NCBI GenBank assembly: GCA_902780025.1
Contig: CACZDV010000001.1
Location: 124,001-188,000 of the forward strand
DNA: 64,000 bases
Direction: 5' to 3'
DNA from: an uncultured Prevotellaceae bacterium
GTDB taxonomy: Bacteria; Bacteroidota; Bacteroidia; Bacteroidales; Bacteroidaceae
Shown here: piece by piece, positions 1-8,460 of the stretch
Layout: the number at the start of each line of letters is the position of its first letter
Numbering within the stretch: the first letter of the stretch is position 1
Program-made: the position numbers and the translations under genes
Notes under the pieces: generated by a model
Databases searched by the model: none
Seen by the model: the letters and a program-made list of their open reading frames with translations, nothing else
Told to the model about the DNA's origin: nothing

Positions 1-1
1 G

Positions 2-2011
2 GGTACCGTCACTGCCCCCGGTTTCCTCTCGCTTATCAAGTCGCCGTTCCTCAATCCCCATGCCTATGATGTCAAGGGTAACCTGAGTCACTATCTCTCA
101 GGTGCTGACGACTACTTAGGCAAGGCTTTCGAGGCCGATGGCAATGTCATTGCCAACTCCGTCCGCTTAGCCAACCCTGTGGCTATCCTGGAGTTGGGTG
201 ATGGTGAGAACCGTAACCAGGCAGGTAACCGTATGGTAACCTTCAGTGTGACGCCGAAGTACGAGTTCAACAAGCACCTGTCGCTGAGCGAGCACTTCAA
301 CTTCTCGCTGATTAATACCAATGAGAACTACTATCTGCCGCTCGAGGGTACGCCGCCCTTCCGCCTCTTGGCTTCCGACGATATCCTGGTCGAGAATATG
401 TCGCAGAGTAGTGCTGCTCGCCAGAACTCTATCATGAGTGACACTCGTCTGGCATGGGGTAACCGTTACGATGCCCATAAGATTGATGTCTTTGGTGGCG
501 TACGCTATCAGAGCAGTAACTATAAGTTGACAGCCCAGCGCGGTTACAATACCGGTAACGACAAGTACCCCAGTACCAACAACGCAACCAGCTACCGTTC
601 CACATGGGGTGCCGACGACAAGAGCCGCGACATCACCTGGTATGCACAGGCCGACTATAACTGGGCTGAGAAGTACTATGTGGAGGCTGGATTCTCGGCA
701 GAGTCCAGTTCACGCTTCGGCGATGATGCCGATGGCCTGAAGTTGGGTGGTGTCGTCTGGGGACTCTTCCCCAGCGTCAATGCCGCTTGGGTAATCACCA
801 ACGAGCGCTGGATGGCCAACAACAAGGGTATCAACTACCTGCGCCTGAACCTGGGCTTCGACATCACGGGTAATGATAATATTGACTACACCGCCTCTAA
901 GACCTACTTCGTGGCTAATAACATGCTGACGCAGAAGGTTGATGGCAAGTCCATGGGTAATATCGGTAACACCTCGCTCAAGTGGGAGACCACCAGCCGA
1001 CTGACCGCAGGATTGGAGGGAAACTTCATCGACAACCGTCTTAATGTCCGCCTGAACTACTTCAAGAGCTGGACCAAGAATCTGGTAACGCTGCGTCAAT
1101 TGGCATGGACCAGTGGTCTGCAGCAGAACTGGAGCAACGACGGTAAGCTCCAGAATGAGGGCTTTGAGGCCGGTGTTGGTGTCAAGGTGCTTAATCTGAA
1201 GGACTTCACCTGGGAGATGGGTGCTACCGCCGGACACTATAAGAACAAGATTACGGCACTGCCCGACAATGACCAGTCGTTCGAGACGGAGGCTTACGGA
1301 GCCACCATCCTCTCGTCGGTAGGCAATCCTGCCGGTGTGTTCTATGGTTATAAGACCGCTGGAGTCTATGCCACTCAGGCTGATGCTGATGCAGACGCCT
1401 ACTACGTTGTTGACGAGCGCGGCGACCGTCAGTTCTTTGCTGCCGGTGATATGCGCTTCATCGACAAAGACGGTAATCACATCATCGACGAGAACGACCG
1501 TTTCATCATCGGCGATCCCAATCCCGACATCTATGGTAACATCTATACGCAGCTGAACTACAAGAACTGGCAGTTCAACGCGGTGATGCGCTATTCGTTA
1601 GGCAACGATGTCTACAACTACCAGCGTTCGCTGTTGGAAGGCGGTTCACGCTTCTACAACCAGACTACGGCCATGCAGAGCCGTTGGTCGGCTGAGCATC
1701 AGCAGACCGACATCCCCCGTGCCACTTACGGCGATCCCATGGGTAACTCTCGCTTCAGCGACCGTTGGATTGAGGACGGTAGCTATCTCCGTCTGAGCAA
1801 CATTACGCTGAGTTATGCTATTCCCATCACCAGCACCTACCTGCAGGGTATCACCCTCTGGGCCGGCGCCAACAATCTCTTCACCATTACCCGTTATCTG
1901 GGTAGTGATCCTGACTGTGGCGTCAGCGGCAGTGCCCTGCTTCAGGGTATCGACCGCGGCCTGCTGGCCAGTGGCCGTTCCGTGTCCTTGGGTGTAAAGA
2001 TCAACCTGTAA
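2..2011 (+). CDS. SusC/RagA-type TonB-dependent outer-membrane transporter, 5' end cut by window
   Basis: The frame is open from base 2, so the gene begins before the window and about 669 C-terminal residues are visible out of the roughly 1000 usual for the family. They are made of alternating aromatic and polar beta-strand segments of the 22-strand barrel, with Asn/Gly-rich loops, and end in the typical LGVKINL terminal strand. The first in-frame ATG, at 179, lies in the middle of the barrel and is not the start. SusC proteins import oligosaccharides across the outer membrane using TonB energy, with a SusD lid. The susD gene follows 34 bp downstream and both are probably in one transcript. 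The signal peptide, carboxypeptidase-like domain and plug are outside the window. The identity is secure; the substrate cannot be read from this part. Confidence 0.95.
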   Translation, partial: GTVTAPGFLSLIKSPFLNPHAYDVKGNLSHYLSGADDYLGKAFEADGNVIANSVRLANPVAILELGDGENRNQAGNRMVTFSVTPKYEFNKHLSLSEHFNFSLINTNENYYLPLEGTPPFRLLASDDILVENMSQSSAARQNSIMSDTRLAWGNRYDAHKIDVFGGVRYQSSNYKLTAQRGYNTGNDKYPSTNNATSYRSTWGADDKSRDITWYAQADYNWAEKYYVEAGFSAESSSRFGDDADGLKLGGVVWGLFPSVNAAWVITNERWMANNKGINYLRLNLGFDITGNDNIDYTASKTYFVANNMLTQKVDGKSMGNIGNTSLKWETTSRLTAGLEGNFIDNRLNVRLNYFKSWTKNLVTLRQLAWTSGLQQNWSNDGKLQNEGFEAGVGVKVLNLKDFTWEMGATAGHYKNKITALPDNDQSFETEAYGATILSSVGNPAGVFYGYKTAGVYATQADADADAYYVVDERGDRQFFAAGDMRFIDKDGNHIIDENDRFIIGDPNPDIYGNIYTQLNYKNWQFNAVMRYSLGNDVYNYQRSLLEGGSRFYNQTTAMQSRWSAEHQQTDIPRATYGDPMGNSRFSDRWIEDGSYLRLSNITLSYAIPITSTYLQGITLWAGANNLFTITRYLGSDPDCGVSGSALLQGIDRGLLASGRSVSLGVKINL

Positions 2012-2013
2012 TC

Positions 2014-2048
2014 AATTAGGAATTAGTAATTAGAAATTAGAGATTATG
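2014..2048. repeat. Tandem 7-nt repeat in the susC-susD gap
   Basis: Four copies of AATTAG followed by G, T, A and A run from three bases after the susC stop, and a fifth degenerate copy (GATTATG) contains the ATG of susD. The unit is exactly 7 nt. It fills nearly the whole intercistronic gap. It is one of about a dozen arrays of the same period and different word in this window. Confidence 0.85.
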
Positions 2049-3770
2049 AATACCAAAAGTATAAAGCACCTTATCATTGCAGGTTTGCTGTGCTGTGGCG
2101 CTGCCACAGCCTTCACCTCCTGTTCCGACCTGTTGGACACTGACTCCGAACTGGTCGAGTTCCAGGATGCCAACCGTCTGCAGTCGCCTACTGACAGCGT
2201 CTACAGTGTGATGGGTATTGTCTATAAGATGCAGGCCATTGCCGACCGCACCGTCCTTCTGGGCGAGTTGCGCGGCGACCTGACCACGGTCACGGGGGCT
2301 GCTTCCAAGGACCTGAAGGCCATTGCTACCTTCAGCATTGACCAGCAGAACGCCTATAACCGCATCAGCGACTACTATGCCATTATCAACAACTGCAATT
2401 ATTATCTGGCCAATATCAATACCACGCTGGTGAAGAACGGCCGCAAGGTCTTCGAAGGCGAGTATGCCGTCGTCAAGGCTTTCCGCGCCTGGACTTACCT
2501 CCAGTTGGCTCAGATCTACGGCAGTGTACCCTTGGTTGTGGAGCCGGTACTCACCGAGGAGGCTTCACGCAAGGCCATGCAGCAGTCACCGATGGACATG
2601 ACGGCCATCTGTAACTACTTCATCGACGACCTCAAGCCCTATGTCGATACCAAGCTGCCTGCCTACGGACAGATTGATGCGATGAACTCACAGAAGTTCT
2701 TCATCCCGGTTCGTGCCCTCCTTGGCGACCTCTGCCTCTGGGCTGGCCGTTATATGGAGGCTGCGCAGTACTACCACGACTATCTGGCCCTGCGCACCAG
2801 TCCCATACCGACCAGTGTCAGTGCAGCCAAATGGAGTGATGACGATATCAGGACCAAGGAGTTCCGTCGCGAACCTTCCAATGGTATTAATTACACCTTT
2901 GAAAGTGCTGAGTGTCTTGCCTTCATTCCTATGGAGAGCGGCGAGTTCTACGGCATCAAGAGCGACCTGCTGAACATCTTCAACTCTACCGACCTCAACT
3001 TCCAGTATGCCCAGGCAACTCCTGCGGTCGGTATTCGCCAGCTCTCGGCAGCTCAGGACTACTGTGCCACTTACACCTTGACTGACGGTACGCCTGATAC
3101 CATCTATGCGCCCAAGGAGAATCTGGAGCGCTCTGAGTTGGCTGGCGACCTGCGTTTCGGCACGATCTATGACTACGATGTCAGGTCGCAGGAGCGCTTT
3201 GCACGTGTCTCAGAGAACTTCCAGCAGATTAAGAAGAAGTTCTATAACCGTGGCGTGACAATCTATCGTGTCGGTATGATATACCTGCGCTATGCCGAGG
3301 CCCTCAACCGGGCTGGTTATCCGCAGTCGGCCTTTACTGTGCTGAAGTACGGCCTTTACCCCACGAACGTCAGCAAGTATGTTGACGAAGAGGAGCGTAA
3401 GGCTGCCAGTCCTCTCATCAGTTTCGATGCCGACTTGTTCACTCAGGCCAATACCATCGGTATCCACTCCCGTGGTTCCGGCAATGCTGAGTGCGATCTG
3501 GGCTATGCGCTGCCGATGCCTGCCGAACAGCTGGCTACCCGTCAGGATACTGTCAACTACCAGATACCGTTGGTCGAGAATCTCATCATCAACGAGATGG
3601 CTCTGGAAGGTGCCTTCGAGGGTTACCGCTTCTACGACCTGATGCGTGTGGCCCTCCGTCGTGGCGATGCCTCTTACCTGGCCGATCCTGTCAGCCGTCG
3701 TGACGGTATCGTCAACGAGAGTATCCGTTCCCTGTTGCTCGACACCAAGAACTGGTATTTGCCAAAATAG
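2046..3770 (+). CDS. SusD/RagB-family starch-binding-like lipoprotein
   Basis: The protein has 574 residues, close to the family norm. It begins with a lysine-containing n-region and a hydrophobic stretch ending in a lipobox (FTSC, lipidated Cys26) followed by SDLLD, which is the standard SusD start. TPR-like helices with the WTYLQLAQIYGSVPLV pattern near residues 145-165 and a C-terminal SusD domain (GFRFYDL-like EGYRFYDLMRVALRRGD near 520-535) support the call. SusD proteins sit on the cell surface as a lid over SusC and bind glycan. The gene lies directly behind susC and is surely cotranscribed. After its stop there is no other plus-strand gene before the regulator at 4127, so no extra surface glycan-binding protein is encoded with this pair. 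Confidence 0.95.
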   Translation: MNTKSIKHLIIAGLLCCGAATAFTSCSDLLDTDSELVEFQDANRLQSPTDSVYSVMGIVYKMQAIADRTVLLGELRGDLTTVTGAASKDLKAIATFSIDQQNAYNRISDYYAIINNCNYYLANINTTLVKNGRKVFEGEYAVVKAFRAWTYLQLAQIYGSVPLVVEPVLTEEASRKAMQQSPMDMTAICNYFIDDLKPYVDTKLPAYGQIDAMNSQKFFIPVRALLGDLCLWAGRYMEAAQYYHDYLALRTSPIPTSVSAAKWSDDDIRTKEFRREPSNGINYTFESAECLAFIPMESGEFYGIKSDLLNIFNSTDLNFQYAQATPAVGIRQLSAAQDYCATYTLTDGTPDTIYAPKENLERSELAGDLRFGTIYDYDVRSQERFARVSENFQQIKKKFYNRGVTIYRVGMIYLRYAEALNRAGYPQSAFTVLKYGLYPTNVSKYVDEEERKAASPLISFDADLFTQANTIGIHSRGSGNAECDLGYALPMPAEQLATRQDTVNYQIPLVENLIINEMALEGAFEGYRFYDLMRVALRRGDASYLADPVSRRDGIVNESIRSLLLDTKNWYLPK

Positions 3771-3875
3771 GCAATAAAATTATCGAATTTGTCTAATTCT
3801 TCTAAAAAAGTAACTTTATATACGAATAATAAACGAAGCGAAACATACGAAATAACCTGATTGGCAAAAAATGCC

Positions 3876-3883
3876 TATCTTTG
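3876..3883 (+). promoter_or_regulatory. -7 element TATCTTTG of a putative small transcript
   Basis: TATCTTTG matches the Bacteroidetes consensus TAnnTTTG. No good TTTG/TTG is found 19-21 bp upstream, so the call is moderate. There is no open reading frame before the terminator at 4014-4055, so the likely product is a short non-coding RNA. Confidence 0.45.
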
Positions 3884-3942
3884 CAACGTGAATCGTAAGA
3901 CACAGACATAAAAGTATTTAGACTCATACGCATTAAGGTTAT

Positions 3943-3975
3943 TAGTTATAGTTAGTAGTTATAGTTAGTAGTTAG
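3943..3975. repeat. 13-nt tandem repeat (TAGTTATAGTTAG, 2.5 copies)
   Basis: Two exact copies and a half copy of TAGTTATAGTTAG lie head to tail. The unit can be read as 6+7 nt of a GTTA-type word, so it resembles the other 7-nt arrays. It lies inside the candidate small RNA, 38 bp before the terminator stem. Confidence 0.75.
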
Positions 3976-4013
3976 TTTTTGTAGAAAGAATTAGTTATGG
4001 TAAAACTATTCTG

Positions 4014-4055
4014 AAGCAGTTGCCCGTATGTGAATACCGGCAACTGCTTTTTTTT
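4014..4055 (+). terminator. Rho-independent terminator
   Basis: AAGCAGTTGCC at 4014-4024 pairs perfectly with GGCAACTGCTT at 4039-4049 across a 14-nt loop, and eight consecutive T end at 4055. It would end either the susCD transcript or the small transcript begun near 3890. Confidence 0.9.
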
Positions 4056-4065
4056 ACATTTTTTC

Positions 4066-4096
4066 TTTGTCGTTCATGAAATAATGTGTATCTTTG
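4066..4096 (+). promoter_or_regulatory. Promoter of the hybrid two-component regulator gene
   Basis: TTTG at 4066-4069, a 19-bp spacer and TATCTTTG at 4089-4096 match the Bacteroidetes -33/-7 consensus (TTTG, 19-21 bp, TAnnTTTG). Transcription should begin near 4103. This rules out the in-frame TTG at 4094 as the start and supports the ATG at 4127. Confidence 0.8.
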
Positions 4097-4126
4097 CACA
4101 CAGAAAACGACATTACTACTATAACT

Positions 4127-7100
4127 ATGCATAGAATAGTACTCATTCTTTTGGCTATATTCCTGTCATTTGGCACTGTTTCAGGCCAGACGGGACACTT
4201 CATACCCTCCGAACGATTCTCCAGTGGTCTCATTGCCGACTTCTGTCAGGATAAGTATGGCAGCCTGTGGATTGCCACCGATTACGGCCTGAACCGCTAC
4301 GACGGCTATCGTTTCGAGATGTTCCTCCACAGCGACGACAATCCTGCCTCCATCTGCAACAATGTGGCTGTCAGTCTGCTTTGCGACCGCGATGGTCAGA
4401 TATGGGTAGGCACCAACCGCGGACTCGACCGTTTCGACGAGGCTATTCAAGGTTTCGTTCATTATCCATTTCCTGAGAACGTTCGTCCGCGTATCAGCGA
4501 CTTGTTGCAGCTTTCCGATGGTTCCATCTTGGTAGCCACGGCGGGCTATGGTGCTTTCATCGTAGATAAGGAGGGAAAGGTTACACCTACTGACGACTAT
4601 GCCGACAGGAACAACAACCAGTACTTCGCCCATATCTTCAAGGACTCACAGGGCCGCTTCTGGAAAACCGGCTATGACAATACGGTTGTCATGAAGTCGG
4701 GTGGTAAGGTACAGTTGCTCCAGGCTAAGGGTGAGCCGGTGGGCATCATTGAGCGCACTGGCGAGGTGTTCGTCGTCGGTGTCCGTGGTATCATGTCTTT
4801 CCGTGACGGTCAGTTCTCCGATGCCGGTATTGACATGAGTGCCCTCTCGGGCAAGGATGTGCTTTTCAGTACAGTTGCTAAGGATGTCAAGGATAATATA
4901 TATATAGGTACGCGAGGCCATGGTCTGTTCCTGCTGCCGGCAGGTAGCCGGCGGTTGGAGCGCTATGAGGTCAGCGTATTCGGCACCGACCTTAGAACGG
5001 CCAAGGTGTGGAGCATCCTCTCCGACCGTCATGGTAACCTGTGGCTTGGCCTTCAGCGTAAGGGTCTGGTGGTTGTACCGCAGCGTCCGCAGCAGTTCCA
5101 TAACTGGAGTTTCGAGGTTCAGAATATCAGCATCGGCTCGTCTATCTCCTCTGTCTGCGAGGGCGACGGTGGCATCACCTGGTGTACGGTGCAGGGCGTC
5201 GGTGTCTATGGCTTCGATGCCAATGGCCGTGTGGTGGCTCATCCGAAAGCCCCTGATGCTGTGGAGTTCATCTTCCGCGACAGTCAGCACCGTTACTGGA
5301 TAGGTACCGACGACGGCCTCCATGCCTATGACCCTCAGTCGGGAGCCTCGTCGCGGAAGGTTACCTTCGAGTGTGACAAGTTCAACGACATGACCAGCGA
5401 CTCCAACGGTAATATCTATATCTCCACTTTCTCGCGTGGATTCTGTGTCTACAACACCCAGACCGGCGAGCTTACCAACTACCGCAACGTAGGCAAGGAT
5501 ACTGTCAAGACGGGGCATCTGTGCAATGACTGGGTTTTGTGTATGAGTCCTGATCGTCACGGGCGTATCTGGATGGGTACTTCGTCGGGTGTGTCCTGTT
5601 TCGACCCCAAGACGCGTAGTTTCCTGTCGAATGGTTGGAACCAGTTGCTCGACAATATCATGTGTTACTCCGTCTGTGAGCTGCACGACGGCAATGTCGC
5701 CATCGGTACCGACCAGGGACTCTATCTCTATGACCATGAGAAGCGCATGGCGGTTCCCTTCCCTGGCGCCGAACAGCTGGCCAATAAGACGGTGAACTAC
5801 ATCGTACAGTCGAACGACGGTGACATCTGGTGCTCCACCTCTATGGGCATCTGGCAGTATGATGCTTCCGACATGCGGTTCATCGGCCATGTCAATGGCA
5901 ATGGCCTCGACAAGAAAGAATATCTCTACGGCGTGGGCATGCACTCCGATAACAACATGATATACTTCGGCAATAACGACGGTCTCACTGTCTTCAGCCC
6001 TTCCAACGTGAAGAACGGCAAGTCGGCTACTGACCCTGTGGTGCTGACGGCCTTTATTGTCGGACGTACCTATGCCAATGCCCAGAGTGAGTTCAACGGT
6101 GTCCATGTCACCGACCGTGCCGTCGTCGAGTCCGACCACTTCTACCTGTCCTACCTCGACCACACCATCACCATGTGCTTCTCACAGCTCAACTTCGACA
6201 ACCCCATGAATGTGTCGTTTGAGTACAGCGTCAACGGTGGTGAGTGGATACGCAAGCCGGAGGGTGTCAACGAGATAACCCTGAGCCATCTGCAGTCGGG
6301 TAACTATAAGATAAAGGTGCGCGCCCTGACAGGCAATATATACTCGCCCGTCAAGGAGATTACCATCACCGTCCAGACACCCTGGTATCGCTCGACGGTG
6401 GCCTATGTACTCTATCTGATGGCACTTGTGGCGCTCTTAGGACTCCTGGCTCTGATGTGGCGCCGCCGGGCTGACGAGCAGATGAACGAGGAGAAGATGA
6501 AGTTCCTCATCAACGCAACCCACGACATCCGGTCGCCGCTGACGCTTATCATGGCTCCCCTGAACAACCTGCGCCGCCGGCTCACCGCCGACCAGACAGA
6601 CGCTCAGCGCGATGTGGAGACCATCGAGCATAATGCTACCCGCATCCTCAACCTTGTCAGTCAGATCCTGGATGTCCGTAAGATTGACAAGCAGCAGATG
6701 CAGTTGCATTGCCAGCAGACAGACCTTGTAAACTTCATCGAGGGTGTCTGCAAGATGTTTGAGTATAACGCCGAGGAGCGCGGCATACAGTTCAACTTCC
6801 TGCACGAGGGCTTCGACAGCCTCGATGTGTGGATTGACCGCGGACAGTTCGACAAGGTTATCACCAACCTGCTCTCCAACGCCTTTAAGTATAGCTTCGA
6901 CGATGGACAGATTGACGTCCGGTTGACTCGTGATGACACTAATGTCATGCTTGAAGTCATTGACTCGGGCATCGGACTTGACGGCGACGGCCAGAAGCAC
7001 ATCTTCGACCGCTTCTATCAGGGCAACAACTCACGCCGCCTCCATATTACTGGTACGGGTATCGGCCTGAACCTCTGCAAGATGATTGTCGACATGCACC

Positions 7101-8023
7101 ACGGAACGATCGAGGCACACAACCGCACCGATGCCCGCGGTGCCGTCTTCGCCGTCACCCTGCCTCTGGGTAATGCCCACCTCGCTCCCGAGGAGATTGA
7201 CAACACTCCGGAGCCGGTGGTGGTGCCCGACGCAGCTCCTGCTGAGACCAAGAAGGGTGGCAAGTACCGCATCCTCATTGTCGACGATGATATGGAGATT
7301 GGCCGTTACATCTCTACCGAGCTGGGCCGTTACTATAAGTTCACGCTCTGTCCCAATGGTAAGGAGGGACTGCGCGAACTGCTTTCTACGGAGTACGACG
7401 TTGTCGTCAGCGACGTCATGATGCCCGAGATGGATGGCTTCACCATGCTCCGTATGATCAAGACCAACATCAACATCTCGCATATCCCCGTCATCATGCT
7501 CACCTCCAAGGCCGATGTCGCCAACCGTCTCGAGGGACTCGAGCGCGGTGCCGATGCCTTCCTGGCCAAGCCTTTTGATATGGAGGAACTGCGCATGAAC
7601 ATCGAGAACCTCATTCACAACCGCCAGCGACTGAAGGGTAAGTACAGCGGTGCCCAGCAGCAGACGGAGCGGGTGGAGCAGCCCGAGGTGAAAGGTAATG
7701 ACGAACTGCTGATGGAGCGCATCATGAAGGTCGTCAACAAGAACCTCTCTAACAGCGACTTCAATGTCGACATGCTGACTCAGGAGGTAGGCATCAGTCG
7801 TGCCCAGCTGCACCGTAAGATGAAGGAGATGACTGGTATCTCCACCAGCGAGTTTATCCGTAATATCCGCTTGGAGCAGGCCGCCCGCCTGTTGAAGGAG
7901 CAGAAGATCAATATCACCCAGGTGGCTTACACCGTCGGCTTCTCCAACCTCGCCCACTTCTCCACCATCTTCCGCAAGCATTTCGGCATCTCACCCTCCG
8001 AGTATGCCGAGCGTGAGGAGTAA
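4127..8023 (+). CDS. Hybrid two-component system sensor histidine kinase/response regulator (HTCS), AraC-type output
   Basis: This 1298-aa inner-membrane protein joins a periplasmic sensor, kinase and regulator in one chain. In order: signal sequence/membrane anchor (1-20), fourteen or so two-component propeller repeats (about 30-680; WIGTxxGL-like motifs), a Y_Y_Y domain (about 690-750), one membrane helix (about 758-780), HisKA with the phospho-acceptor His799 (NATHDIRSPLTLI), HATPase_c with N-box (NLLSNAFKY), DSGIGL and GTGIGL boxes, receiver with phospho-acceptor Asp1096 (SDVMMPEMDG), and a C-terminal AraC helix-turn-helix (about 1200-1298). HTCS proteins bind an oligosaccharide in the periplasm and activate nearby polysaccharide-utilisation genes. 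All catalytic residues are present. The ATG at 4127 is chosen because the upstream TTG lies in the promoter and a clean signal peptide starts here. Its likely targets are susCD and the enzyme operons of the window. Confidence 0.96.
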   Translation: MHRIVLILLAIFLSFGTVSGQTGHFIPSERFSSGLIADFCQDKYGSLWIATDYGLNRYDGYRFEMFLHSDDNPASICNNVAVSLLCDRDGQIWVGTNRGLDRFDEAIQGFVHYPFPENVRPRISDLLQLSDGSILVATAGYGAFIVDKEGKVTPTDDYADRNNNQYFAHIFKDSQGRFWKTGYDNTVVMKSGGKVQLLQAKGEPVGIIERTGEVFVVGVRGIMSFRDGQFSDAGIDMSALSGKDVLFSTVAKDVKDNIYIGTRGHGLFLLPAGSRRLERYEVSVFGTDLRTAKVWSILSDRHGNLWLGLQRKGLVVVPQRPQQFHNWSFEVQNISIGSSISSVCEGDGGITWCTVQGVGVYGFDANGRVVAHPKAPDAVEFIFRDSQHRYWIGTDDGLHAYDPQSGASSRKVTFECDKFNDMTSDSNGNIYISTFSRGFCVYNTQTGELTNYRNVGKDTVKTGHLCNDWVLCMSPDRHGRIWMGTSSGVSCFDPKTRSFLSNGWNQLLDNIMCYSVCELHDGNVAIGTDQGLYLYDHEKRMAVPFPGAEQLANKTVNYIVQSNDGDIWCSTSMGIWQYDASDMRFIGHVNGNGLDKKEYLYGVGMHSDNNMIYFGNNDGLTVFSPSNVKNGKSATDPVVLTAFIVGRTYANAQSEFNGVHVTDRAVVESDHFYLSYLDHTITMCFSQLNFDNPMNVSFEYSVNGGEWIRKPEGVNEITLSHLQSGNYKIKVRALTGNIYSPVKEITITVQTPWYRSTVAYVLYLMALVALLGLLALMWRRRADEQMNEEKMKFLINATHDIRSPLTLIMAPLNNLRRRLTADQTDAQRDVETIEHNATRILNLVSQILDVRKIDKQQMQLHCQQTDLVNFIEGVCKMFEYNAEERGIQFNFLHEGFDSLDVWIDRGQFDKVITNLLSNAFKYSFDDGQIDVRLTRDDTNVMLEVIDSGIGLDGDGQKHIFDRFYQGNNSRRLHITGTGIGLNLCKMIVDMHHGTIEAHNRTDARGAVFAVTLPLGNAHLAPEEIDNTPEPVVVPDAAPAETKKGGKYRILIVDDDMEIGRYISTELGRYYKFTLCPNGKEGLRELLSTEYDVVVSDVMMPEMDGFTMLRMIKTNINISHIPVIMLTSKADVANRLEGLERGADAFLAKPFDMEELRMNIENLIHNRQRLKGKYSGAQQQTERVEQPEVKGNDELLMERIMKVVNKNLSNSDFNVDMLTQEVGISRAQLHRKMKEMTGISTSEFIRNIRLEQAARLLKEQKINITQVAYTVGFSNLAHFSTIFRKHFGISPSEYAEREE

Positions 8024-8033
8024 GAAGAATCAG

Positions 8034-8056
8034 GGGATGCACACACGGTGCATCCC
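8034..8056. terminator. Stem-loop between convergent genes
   Basis: GGGATGCAC (8034-8042) pairs with GTGCATCCC (8048-8056) over a 5-nt loop, between the HTCS stop (8023) and the convergent stop at 8077. No T-tract follows, so termination is only inferred. The stem shares the GGTGCATCCC core with the hairpin at 8966-8997. Confidence 0.5.
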
Positions 8057-8076
8057 TAATAGTCCCACCCCTGCGT

Positions 8077-8340
8077 TTAAATGTTCTCGGCAGCTCTGCG
8101 TATACGGTTTGATAGGTCTATTAATGCGCCTCGCATCTGTTCTGCCTCTTGCTCATTGAAGCCACCTTCGCCACCGTTGCCGTCTATCCCGTCCATCTTG
8201 TGATAGAACCAGGAAGATGACTTTTGGAAATAAGTATTTGCAAAGTCCCTCCATGACACGCACATAAGAATATCCTTAACTTTCTTCTTCATGTCGGTAA
8301 CGACTACGGGAGCCGTCAGGGTGATTTCCATTGTTTCCAT
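8077..8340 (-). CDS. Small DUF5053-like protein, possible DNA-binding
   Basis: This is an 87-aa protein. The frame can be extended upstream to 8406, but a promoter (8366-8397) lies inside that extension, so the METMEIT start at 8340 is preferred. The central segment DFANTYFQKSSSWFYHKMDG resembles the YFGKSxSWLYQRxNG motif of DUF5053 proteins of Bacteroidales, followed by an acidic/Gly linker and a basic C-terminal helix. The motif looks like a helix-turn-helix, but function is unknown. The gene is monocistronic, convergent to the HTCS gene and divergent from the inverted word array at 8461-8922, to which its product could bind (inference). The family assignment is from memory of the motif. 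Confidence 0.6.
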   Translation of the reverse strand: METMEITLTAPVVVTDMKKKVKDILMCVSWRDFANTYFQKSSSWFYHKMDGIDGNGGEGGFNEQEAEQMRGALIDLSNRIRRAAENI

Positions 8341-8365
8341 GACGTATATCTTTGATTTCTCGCTG

Positions 8366-8397
8366 CAAAGATAAAAACAATTCCGATAACTTCCAAA
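8366..8397 (-). promoter_or_regulatory. Promoter of the DUF5053-like gene
   Basis: Read on the minus strand, TTTG (8394-8397), a 20-bp spacer and TATCTTTG (8366-8373) give an exact -33/-7 match. The start of transcription falls near 8359, about 19 nt before the ATG at 8340. Confidence 0.8.
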
Positions 8398-8460
8398 CTT
8401 TTTCACCGTTTTTCCGACCGAAGCAGAAGCAAGGTTACGAAAAGGAATGAAAAGCCAAAT

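Larger units (their letters stand above)
3890..4055 (+). ncRNA. Candidate small RNA of about 165 nt between susD and the hybrid regulator
   Basis: A TAnnTTTG promoter element at 3876-3883 is followed about 130 bp later by a perfect 11-bp terminator hairpin with eight T. The regulator gene has its own promoter downstream of that terminator. The interval has no plausible ORF and carries a 13-nt tandem repeat (3943-3975). A stand-alone transcript starting near 3890 is therefore predicted. It could equally be an unused promoter plus the susD operon terminator; only the arrangement is seen. Confidence 0.35.

Noticed and set aside
4094..4126. TTG start of the hybrid regulator 33 bp upstream of the ATG
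   Set aside because: The TTG is part of the -7 promoter element (TATCTTTG), so it cannot be in the transcript; the ATG at 4127 starts a clean signal peptide.
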